From positions 32,296-96,295 of the forward strand of contig JAPTJF010000226.1 of the NCBI GenBank assembly GCA_029339195.1: a stretch of 64,000 bases of DNA, written 5' to 3'. This document shows, piece by piece, positions 1 to 9,898 of the stretch. A program made the position numbers and the translations under genes. The DNA comes from Micractinium sp. NFX-FRZ (lineage: Eukaryota; Chlorophyta; Trebouxiophyceae; Chlorellales; Chlorellaceae). How positions within the stretch are numbered: position 1 is the first letter of the stretch; each line of letters begins with the position of its first letter. Below the pieces are notes generated by a model that was not told the origin of the DNA, searched no databases, and saw only the letters and a program-made list of their open reading frames with translations.

Positions 1-1205
1 GGCCAGAAGGGTGACATTGCGCTGCTGCTGGGAGGGCGCCCTATATGCACGTGGCCGTGCCGCCAGCGGAACCCGCTCCACACCCGTGCAGACTCACGTC
101 TGCACCCATGCACGCCCATCGACAGCCAGGCACATCCACGAGCCCACAGCAGCAGAGGCGGCACAGCCGTCAGTGCGGGTGGCCAGCTGGAAGGGCATCC
201 CCCGCGCCAACACCTCCCCCCCTCCACCCACATCCAATACACTCAATACACCCTGCAGTTCAAGCAGTGCACCGCTTGGCGGGCAAACCTTAGCGGCAGG
301 CAGGCGCTGCCATGCCCTGCCCTGCCATGAACACACGTGCAACGCACCCACTCACGGCTGGACGATGGAACCATCGCACCCGCCGGTGCGTGTGGCCACG
401 TCATAGGTCCCGGCATCGCTGAGCAGCAGGCGCATGGCGGCGGCCTGGTCGGCGGGGGTCAGCACCTTGGACAGCTCAGCCTCGGCGCGCTTCTGCAGAT
501 GAGGATGTGTGACAGGACACTGAGATGCCAGGGGCGCGATTATGATGCTAGCATGGCACTGCAAACATACCAGGGCTGTGCGGGCTGGCAGAGACACGGT
601 AGCGGCTGGGCCAACCCTGCCTCGCCGCTCTTCTGGCAGGCCCGGACAGCAGGAGTGCAGCAGGGGCGAACTCGGATGAATTTCACATCCCCCAGCCGCT
701 CGGCAGGCAAGCGTCCATGCCCGCCTGGCTCCTCTCCCCCTTCCCAGCCGCCGGCCCGCACCTGCACGTCAGCCAGAATCCCCTTGCGCTGCAGGACGGT
801 CAGGGAGGCGACGGGCAGCAGCTGCTCGCCGGCAGAGGCGGGGGCGGCAGCCACCAGCGGGGCAGCCACCACCGCGCCTGCAGAGGCAGAGCGGGAGGGA
901 CGAGGTGAGGCAAGCGAGGCGGGGCTGGCGGCCCGCTGCGGCAGGCCTCACAAGCTTGAGCAAGACAGGACGCATTTCAAGCCAGGCTGTGTGTAGAAGC
1001 CATGCAAAGGGAGCGGGAGGCCGCTCCGTGGGCAGCCAGCCCGTGGCTCACCTGCAAGGCCCAGGAGGACTGAGCGGCGGTCAGAGGCGGCGGCCGTGTG
1101 CTCCCGCGCGGATGAGCACACCAGCTTCAGCTGCCCGCGCCTGCTGCGCGCAGGAGCTGCTGCCTTGAAGGCGGTGGTCACAGGCGCCCTGGCGAACGCT
1201 GACAT
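1..1205 (-). CDS. TL29: Thylakoid lumenal ascorbate-peroxidase-like protein (TL29 family), 5' part only
   Basis: Exons on the minus strand: 1205-1052, 877-762, 492-356; the rest lies beyond the left edge. The N-terminus is a bipartite targeting sequence: a plastid transit peptide (MSAFARAPVTTAFKAA...) followed by a twin-arginine lumen signal (DRRSVLLGLAG, then a hydrophobic Ala/Val stretch ending ASAGE), which predicts Tat-dependent import into the thylakoid lumen. Exon 3 encodes ...LLLSDAGTYDVATRTGGCDGSIV, matching the start of the peroxidase-like fold of plant TL29 (LNDAMTYDKAT-SGG-NGSI). TL29 is related to ascorbate peroxidases but is generally regarded as lacking normal peroxidase activity; it sits in the lumen near photosystem II. 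The active-site part is outside the window, so activity cannot be judged. The last donor (CAGCC|GTGAGT at 356/355) is phase 2. I could not find the next exon in positions 1-355. Confidence 0.62.
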
Positions 1206-3615
1206 GGTGTGTTGTCGCCTGGGGGGTTTCCTGGTTGCGATCGCCTCGCGAGGAAGAGTGTGAGTGTGCAGGCCTCGACCCTGAGCGCGCCCAGTAGTTC
1301 GATGTTCGGGCCGGCAAAGAAGATGAGAGGGATAGCGGCGCTGAGCTGGTGCCAGCAGGCGGAAGGGGGGCGCCGTTTCCTCCGCCTCTTCTCCATGGAC
1401 AAAGTAGGCTCACTAGATCGTAAGCAATTATAGTGTGCTACTTTGGGCTGAGCTTGGCACATGGGCACAATTGAATGAGCCAAAGTGAGCTGAACACGGC
1501 GAGCGAGGCGGTGGGGGCGGTGGAAGCAACGTGGGAAGCAGTGCTGCTTGTGAGCCTGGCCCACACCGCCCCTGACTTGCAAGTGTGCCGCAACGTTGGA
1601 AGTAAAATGTCACAGGTTGGCAGCCTGGCGGTAATCACGGAGGCTTGCAGACGCTCACTGCGCCCCACCGCCACGCGCCCCACCCCGCTCCCCTGGCTTG
1701 AGCATCATGCCAATGATTGAGCGCCCACCCGGTGATGCTTGCAAGCCTTTCAGCACCGCCCGCGTTGACAAACGCACACCGCTGCCAAACCAACGGCACC
1801 ATCGGCACCAGAGCACCACAGTGCAGGCGCGCCACGCAAGAGGTGGCAACCCACGCCTGCGGCACAGGCCCACGAGAGGCCGCACCACCCCTGTGCGCAA
1901 CCAAGTACAAACCAGCTCCCGCTCTCAAACAAATTCGCGTAGGCTCCCTGCTGATCCAGAGGCAAGGACATGCGTCAGGAGGGGTAAATGCCGAAACTCC
2001 TTCGGCATCAAATTGCGCTGCCAGTGACGGTTCAGTGGGCTGCCGCGTGGGGCGAGTGTCCTGGATGGGACAGGAGGCGGGGGGCACCCCCGGGGCGAGG
2101 GGCACTCAGGAGGACAGATGCGCCTGCAAGCAGGCGGCCTAATGCCGGCTGATGCTCAGTGTTGATTTGGCACCCCCTCTGCTTGCGCAGTACGCTGGCA
2201 CCCTGCATGCCGCACAGTGGCACGCACTGTCAGCCCGGGCGGCCTGGGCACATGGCAGCTGCCGAGCCAGGTCCCAGCGCAGCTGCAGGTGGAACAAACG
2301 CAGCAAGGCCAGGGGCCCGCCGCCCAACAGGCGAATTGCTAGGCCTCTTGGCACCATGGACGGCGCGGCACAGATCCCCAGGGACCCAAGCGGCGCGCGC
2401 CTCGGGCCGTGGGGCTGCGGCGGGTGCGCATGTGGCCGGCGTCACTAGCGAGCGCCCGCTGCCGATGCTGGGCTTGCACGCCGCCTTCAAAGCGGCTGCT
2501 GCTGTGGCGTTGATGCTGGCAGGCCCAGGCTGCTTCTAGAAGCACTACATTGCACGAAACTGGTGTTTGGGGGGGCCTCCGCGGTGCACTGAATGCGGCG
2601 CCTGCAGGGTGCACGGGTAGCCGTCGCCTGCGCAGCCTGCGGCGGCGCAGGTGGAACCGCCTCCGGTGCTCGGTCGGGGGTTCTGAGCGACGCTGGTTCA
2701 GACTTCCAACCATCTTCGGCATCCTCAGGAAGTCCGGGGGAGGGGGAGGGGGCGCAAGCGGCGCACACGGGGCGGTCACAGCCATGCAGACAACCGTCCC
2801 GCCCTGACTCGAAGCCTCGGCGCTCTTCAACCCAACACATCGCGATCACTTTTACCGCGTGCGCAACCCCCCCTGGCGACGAACAGCGGCGGTGCCTTGT
2901 CACCGCAGATGTAATGGGTTTGCCAACCAAGCGCGGTGGCGGGAGGCATGCCGATCCGGGAAAAGCTCACTTGTGCAGGCAGGGTGCACCACGAGGTGCC
3001 AAGGGCCAAGGCACGCTGCAACGTTGAGCGCCCCGTGTTGCCACACACAACGCACCTCCCTGCCATACCTGACCCCTTCTATACGAACACCAACCGCGCG
3101 GGGGGGCGTGGAGTCGGAGCTCTGCCTGCTCAGGCCGCGGCTGGACCGCTGGAGGCTGGCGCTGGAAGAGGCAGCATGACTGGCCAGACGAGGCGGAAGG
3201 TGCATAGCTCTTGTCGGGTCAGGGAGGTCCTGGCAGTCATGTGGATGCAGTTGCGTTGGACGGGCCCCTCTTCTGCTCGAAAGCCGTGGCACGAGAACTG
3301 ACAAGTAGGCGCCCGCCCCGTCCCGGCCCTGCCGCCCCTGCGCCCGTCTCGCTGCCTCCCCCACCTACAACCCTGCTCCTTGCCCTCGCCCGCCCCGTGT
3401 CTCCACAACTAAGTGCAGGTCTGCAAGTCGGGCCGCCTGGCGTCCACAGTGACGCTGCCAGAGGTCCTCTCTCTCCAGGTCCGATGCCAGCTGCCGGTGT
3501 CTCGGAACCAGGGTGGCTGCGGCCCTCCGCCCTGCCGCGGCGTGCGCAGCCGCCGCCCTGCCCCGCAGGCCCCCACGAGGCAAGCGCCTCAACTCTGCTT
3601 CTCAACCCCACCACC
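1206..3615. other. Intergenic region between divergent TL29 and RWP-RK genes
   Basis: About 2.4 kb without a gene I can support. Many reading frames are open on both strands because of high GC, but none has recognisable protein similarity or a chain of splice sites. It should hold both promoters and 5' untranslated exons. A short open stretch near 3110-3177 could be an upstream RWP-RK exon, but nothing confirms it. Confidence 0.5.
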
Positions 3616-4100
3616 ATGGCCTCTGTCCCGCTGCAGCACTTGCCCATCGAGCTGGCCGCTGCGGAGGTGGGCGTGTGCGTGACCACATTCAAAAAGGTGA
3701 GCACCCAGGCCCTGTTGTGCCTGTTGGCCAGCGGCGCCCCGGCAGGAGCCTTCAGATGGCATGCAGCTGCCGCCTGCTGTGCCAGGGTCAGAGGGACGCA
3801 ACCCTCCCCTTAGCCCACTGCTTGGCAGCAGCCAGCTGCAGTGCGCTTCGGAGTGTCAGCAGCTCGTACCGGCAAAGATGCTGGCATGCCACACGTCGCC
3901 TTTCCCGCCCCGCGGCTCCTTGCACCCCACCGCTGCCCGCCCGCCCACCCGTTGCCCCCCTCAGCCTGATCGTCGCGCTGCACTGCTGCCCCACCGCCCC
4001 GCCCGGGCGCAGGTCTGCCGCAAGCTGGGTATCATGCGCTGGCCCTTCCGCAGCAGCGCCGCCAAGCTGGCGCAGCAGAAGGAGCAGCTGCTGCCGCTGC

Positions 4101-4134
<34 letters not shown>

Positions 4135-4401
4135 GCACCACCAGCAGCAGCAGCAGCAGCACTCACACATGCAGGGGAACCTAGACTTGGCGGCGGCAGG
4201 CGCCAGCCCTTGGCAGCTCCAAGCGGCGGCAGGCCTGCAGCGCCAGGAGCAGGGGGACGGCAGCGACATCACCCTGAGCGGAGCCAGCTCTGGGGGCAGC
4301 GAGCAGGCAGGAGGCAGCCAGGCGCATCAGCAGCAGGAGTGGGGCGCGCTGAGCCACTTTGGGCCTCCCGCCCCCAATTCCTACTACCACCATCAGCCCA
4401 T

Positions 4402-4451
<50 letters not shown>

Positions 4452-4632
4452 GCCCCTCCAGCCCCATCCAGCAGCTGAGCCAGCTGATGGCCGCTCTGTC
4501 CAACTCACAGGCAGCGGCTGGGGGCGGCAATGGCTATGCAGCTGGGTACGGCCTGGGTGGGGCCCAGGCCGTGGCGCCCTCGCCGCCGCATCACCAGCTG
4601 CTGCCCCTGGCCCTGCAGCAGCTGTGCGCCAT

Positions 4633-4674
<42 letters not shown>

Positions 4675-5491
4675 CGCATTGGTTGGGTTGCTTGGCGACG
4701 CTGCGCAGACGAGCGGCGGGCAGATGGGCTCGCAGGCGGCGCTCCTGGCTGCCCTGGCAGGCCAGGCCCTGGGGTTGGGCAAGGCCGGCGCGGCTTTCGG
4801 CGACTCTGCGAGCATTCTGCCGGCTGCGGCCGCAGCTGCGGCCCCGCAGCCTGCGGCCCAGCTGCTGCAGCTGCTGCACAGCCGGCTGAGCCCCAGCGCT
4901 GCTCCGGTGGCGGCGGCGCCCGCGCCAGCCGCTGGCGGCAGCACAGCAGATGTGCTGATGCAGCTGATAGCGGCCACCAGCGGTGCACACGCAGCCACGC
5001 TATCACCGTCGCTTCAGCAGCAGCACCAGCAGCAGCAGCAGCACGACAACCCGCCAGCTGGGCCATGGGGCAGCCCCTCTGCAGCGGAGCCTGCCGCGCC
5101 GGCGCCCACGCCTGCCGCACAGCCCGCACAGCCTGCGCGGCCCGGGCCGCTGCTAGATCAGCAGCGCATGCTACTCACTATGCTTGAGCAGCTGGCGGGG
5201 CAAGGGCAGCAGGCTTCGGCCCTGCTGCAAGCTCAAAACCACGAGCAGCAGCAGCAGGCGAGCGAGGCAGTCGAGAATGAGACGGAGCAGGCGCAGCAGC
5301 AGCAGCAACAACAGCAGCAGCAGCAACCACAACAGCAGCAGCGACACCAGCAACAGCAGCAGCACAACGATGTGGGTGCGGCACTGAACTCACGCATGCT
5401 AGCCGCGCTGCTCAGCTCTGCTGCGGGGGCCGCCGCCGCGGCTGCCCATGCTGACGAGAGGCAGGGCGTGCAGCCCGCGCAACAGGACTGA
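3616..5491 (+). CDS. RWP-RK domain protein with long polyglutamine tracts
   Basis: Exons 3616-3696 and 4013-5491; 519 residues. RWP-RK proteins are plant and algal DNA-binding regulators of nitrogen responses and sexual differentiation. The domain lies at the very N-terminus and is split by the intron: LPIELAAAEVGVCVTTFKK, then VCRKLGIMRWPFR. The usual RWPYRK ending is RWPFRSS here, so the second Lys of the signature is missing, and the leader before the first helix is short. The rest is low complexity: Gln runs (codons mostly CAG) at about 4100-4160, 4402-4449, 4633-4671 and 5297-5365, separated by Ala/Gln/Pro segments, as in activation domains. The ATG at 3616 has a strong context (CCACCATGG). 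The frame stays open upstream, so an earlier start or 5' exon is possible. The nearest TGTAA after the stop is at 6517, implying a long 3' UTR. Confidence 0.75.
4402..4449 (+). repeat. CAG trinucleotide run (polyglutamine)
   Basis: About sixteen uninterrupted CAG codons inside the RWP-RK protein. A second pure run lies at 4633-4671. Mixed CAG/CAA/CAC runs flank them. Length polymorphism between strains is likely. Confidence 0.95.
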
Positions 5492-6516
5492 GCGCTTTAG
5501 ACTGCAGCCGGGAGGCAGGTAGCTCGGCCTCCCGCTGGCTCCTTCCCACACATGCACGCTGCACGCACAGCGCAGCATGCACAACATGCAGCACGCACCC
5601 CACACAACCCACACAACCACACTTATCTACCCACCAGCACTGCAGCCTGCAGCGACGTAGCTGCCAGGCACACTGGGCAGGATTTTTCTTGCCGTACTAC
5701 TGCCCTTCCGTACCCGCCTCCCTCCTCTCTTCCCCGTACTCCTTTTCCTTGAAAACCTTTTGACGAATGCTTGCATGAATTTTCTGTTCGGGCGCACCAC
5801 CGGCAGGCCCACTTTCCCTGCCACCCGCGCATGCTCCCACAAACCCCTTGCCCTGTTGCGTATCACTTGATGCCTTTTAGTGCGCAGTACGTGAGGGGGG
5901 CAACCCCCCCTGTTGCTGCCCCCTTGCCACTTGCATAGCAGACAAATCGGCCCCGCTCCGCCATTTCCCCTCCCTCCTCTCCGCCCCCTGTGCTGCCTTC
6001 CTGGCTCCGCATACTGTGCCACCCCCTGCCTGGCTGCCCCCGCTCTGTTACCACCCACCCCTGCACCCTCCTTGTCTCTTCTCCTTACCGCCCCGGCGCT
6101 CGTGCGTCCCGCCACTCCTCCCCGCAAGCATGGAACAGCCTCGCCTGACTTCCTCAGGCACTTTTCAGAACTCGAGCGTCGGACGCTCCCCACAGCCCCC
6201 ACCCGCCTGCAACCAGGCCCAGCCAATAGTTCTCTATGGTGTAGGCCACCGGTGCTAGTGTTCGTGTGCGCTCCCTGTGCCATTCTCTTTACACCACTGT
6301 TTCTTCCAGCATCAAGACTGTCCTGCGCGTGCCGTGCCGTCGTCCGGCCCACGTTTTGTACCGCCCACCCCTCTCTAATACCGCAGCCTGGCAGGTGGTG
6401 CGGCCTGGCCTGCTCAGGCCCAGTAGTCTGCGCACTGCAAATCTGTGAACATGCAATGGGCAGGCTGAATGGCCCCTCAACTGGCAACTTCAAAGGGGCA
6501 GGCCTGCTTGCTACGC

Positions 6517-6521
6517 TGTAA
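6517..6521 (+). terminator. Candidate TGTAA polyadenylation signal, RWP-RK gene
   Basis: TGTAA is the usual poly(A) signal of green algae. It lies about 1 kb after the stop; the sequence between (5492-6516) is pyrimidine-rich and holds no gene I can support. Confidence 0.5.
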
Positions 6522-6580
6522 GGGGAGCGCGGCTTCCGAGCTTGAAGGCCTTGAGGGGCGGGGGCGGACGACGCCTCCTG

Positions 6581-6585
6581 TTACA
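6581..6585 (-). terminator. Candidate TGTAA polyadenylation signal, DUF1254/1214 gene
   Basis: TTACA on the plus strand, about 385 bases past the minus-strand stop at 6971. It is only about 60 bases from the facing RWP-RK signal, so the two genes converge tail to tail. Confidence 0.55.
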
Positions 6586-6970
6586 GGCCTCCAGATGCCT
6601 GCGTCCTGCCAGCACGACCGGCGCCTGCCAGGGTCCCCTTGCAGCGTGCTGCCGCCAACGGGCGCACTGCCGTCTAATAGCGCGCACCCATGGCGGGGGC
6701 CAGGACTGTCAGCACCTTGCCCAGCACTTTCCACCCAGCATAGAAGGCCTGGCTGCCGCCTTCTGACTGCCCCACCGGCTCCACCGCGGGGTACACCACC
6801 CTGCAGGCAGGCGGTTGCGGTGGATACATATATGGGAGGAGTCAGGCGGAGCACGGATGGGATGCCAAAGGTGGAATGCTCTGTCTTGCTTTGTTCGGTT
6901 CGTGTTCATCACAAACGAACGTGTCTTTGGTTACTACTGTGAATTGAAGGCAAGCCCTGAAGGTTGTATG

Positions 6971-9821
6971 TCACGACCGAATTGCGTGACGCAATGGTCC
7001 GCTGCTGCCATGCACTGCAGCCAGTGCGGTCCTGATGAGCTGCCGGGTGCGGAGTTGATGCTCAAGTGCAGGGGCGGGCGCGGCATCGGGCGCAGCAGCA
7101 GGGCGGCAGCGGCCGGCAGGCGTGGCAGCAGGCGCGACTTGCCTGTCGTCGATCACAGCCTGGCCTGGGAAGTACACTCGCAACACGAGGTGATAAGTGA
7201 AGGGGAAGGTTTGCAGCCAGTTCTCTCCCTTGCCCAGGCGGGCAGGCTGCAGAGCGGAGCAGAGGGCAGCGAGCGGTGTCAGGGAGGTGAGGGGGCACGC
7301 GGCAGCCACGGGCAGTGCCCGCCTACGCATGCAGGAGTGGCAGTTCAGGGCACCGCAGCCAGGAAGTGCGACTCAAGTAGGCCCCTTCTTCCCCAAGTGC
7401 GCATGCGTAGCGCCCATTGGGCATGCACCATGTCACGCCAGGTGCCCCAGTTCCCCACCTTGTGCGGGGAGAGGATGACGTCAAAGGAACCGTCGCGCCG
7501 GGACTGAGCGTCCACTGACGTTAGCACCTGCTCGAAAGGGTGTGGAAAGGGGTGCCGCAGGGCAGAGCGGCAGGCTCAGATGCCAGACGTTGACGAGCAA
7601 GCGCCTGCCCAGGCCCTGCGCAAGCCCTGAGGTCAACATTTGCGGTCAAACCTGCCCCTGCCCCCACCAGTGCTGGGCCAACCGCCCCCGGTGCATGCCT
7701 GCTGCACCCACCACTTGCCTTGTATCCTTTGTACCCTGCACCGTAGCCGTCCTTGGCGCCAGGCCCGGGGTAAGTGAGCTCCTCAGAGTTGAACACCTGA
7801 CGGATGGCCAGGAAGGCAGGTAGGAAGTGCAGGGGCAGGGCGGAGTGAGGCAGGGCGGGGCGGAGCGGGAGGGCAGGCGGGCAGACAAGTGCGAAATTGG
7901 GCGGGACGGATGGGCTGGTGGGCGGGGCAGGGTGGAGTACTACAGTAACTGCCTAGCAGGCAGGACGAAGCGGGGCAGGCTAGAGTGGGCCAGGCAGGAA
8001 GACAGGCAGGTATGGAGCTGACCCTAAGAGGCAGGCAGACAGGCAGGCAGGCCTCCTGTGCACCTGCAGGCTCCAGAAGGCACGCGAGTCGTAGGGCGGT
8101 GGCGCGTCAAATCGGATGCGATATGTGCGGCTGCCATGCAGGGGGACGCCTGCGAGCGGGGCAACAACGGCACGTAAGTGAGGGCTTTACCAGAGTAGCA
8201 GTCAGGAGGCAAAGGGAGGGTTGTGTGCCTTTCCAGGTCCCAGCGGCCCACCATGCAGGCGACCCACACGAGTGCCTGCTGGCTGCTTGGAACATAGTAA
8301 GCACACAGACTATCTGCCCGCTTCCCCCCGTGTGCCTGCCCAGGTCAGGCACGCGCAAACTGTCCAGCCAGGAACAGCCCAGAATTGCTGGCCAGTGCTG
8401 CGCTGGCTGCCCATGCGTGAGCAAGACCGCTGCACGCCCCCTGCTCTCACCTGTGCTATCCAGGAACTGCCAGCTGTAAGAGGCATCCTCCACCAGATTG
8501 GGAGCCACAAAGCCCTGCAGCAGCAGCAGCAGCAGCAGTGCAGCATTGTGGTGTGGAGGTTAGCTTCACATCGGACCACGGCAGGGGCAGCGGCATGTGC
8601 CACTCCCGCATCTTCGGGCAGACGGGTGGCGGCAACATGGTACAGGGAGACGAGCTTTGTTTGCAGTGGCCACGCACCCAATGTGCCCCTTGCCAAGGAA
8701 GACACACGGGCCACCTGGCGATGCAGGCACGAACCCCCCTTTGTGCGGGCAGCAGCCTCACAACAAAGAAGATGTAGGCACAAGCAGTGACGGCAGCAGC
8801 CTCACAAAAGCATGCATCTTGCAGCTCGGCTCGGCCCAGGAAGCGCTCGGAGCCAAGAGACGACAGCTGGCAAGTGGAAGCCCGGGCAGTGGCGGGGAAC
8901 ACAAGAACGTAGACAACAACAGGCACACGCACACATGCTCGCCTTGGCAATTGCAGAGCCCAGCGAGTAGTCTGAGCCAACACGGGACAGCTGGGTCCAC
9001 TGGGCCCAGTAGTTGCGCTCTGGCGTCCCCAGGTGCACATACCTGCGGCAGCAGAGGGAGGGACACAGCATCTGTGCGAGGGGCGGGAGTGGTGGGCGGG
9101 TGAGGGAGGGCAGCAGGGGCGGGGCGGGTGCTGTGCTGTCGAACCAGGCGACAGGCGGGTAACAGCAACCGGGCTCGCTGCTGCAGGGGTGTTGTTGGTA
9201 GTAGCAGGGCGAGGGGTGGAGGGTGGGCAGCCCTTGCAGCAGCTGCCCTCTAGCTTCCCCGGTCCCAAAGGTGCCCACCTGGCTTCCTGCAGCTGTGCGG
9301 CGATGGCGGGTGCGTATGTGAGGGCATCCAGGGCCAGGTCTGCAGGCAGCGAGCGCGCGCAGTGTCGGAAAGGAGCCTGGCTGTCTTGAGAAAGCAGCAC
9401 ACACTTGTGCACAGCAGCGCACAGATGTACCAGCAGGCGTGGATGCGCCCCTGTGTGCACTTTCCCCTCCCGGATATCCGTGTCTCTTGGTTTCTTCAGA
9501 GGGGAGAGATGCCATGCAGACATAAATGTAACACGCCAGCCACGGTGGTTAAAGCGCCCCATGCACGCACAAGCCAAGCTCCAGCCAAGCCCCGGCCCAC
9601 CCCGCCTTCAATTCTACCCCCACATCCTCGCACCGTTCAGGCTGTCGGGGTTGAAGCCATCGGAGGAGAAGCCGAGCTCACGAAGCTGCAAAAGAGGGGG
9701 AGGGAGGGGCGGGCGGATGCCCAGGGGCATTAGCTTCTTCACACGCTCGTGTGCTGAGACACACTCTCCCCCCACCCTGTCTCATGAGACCGTTGCTGGC
9801 TCCCAGTGGACTTGAAATGTA

Positions 9822-9898
<77 letters not shown>

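Noticed and set aside
2339..3027. Coding gene in the 1206-3615 gap
   Set aside because: Frames open on both strands are Arg/Pro/Ala-rich GC artefacts with no motif or splice chain.
3211..3615. In-frame N-terminal extension of the RWP-RK protein
   Set aside because: Open but low-complexity, and the ATG at 3616 has the better context; left as a possibility only.
4210..5187. 325-residue plus-strand frame and a 286-residue minus-strand frame over the RWP-RK exon
   Set aside because: Poly-Ala shadows of CAG repeats read in other frames; the Gln frame carries the RWP-RK domain and the stop.
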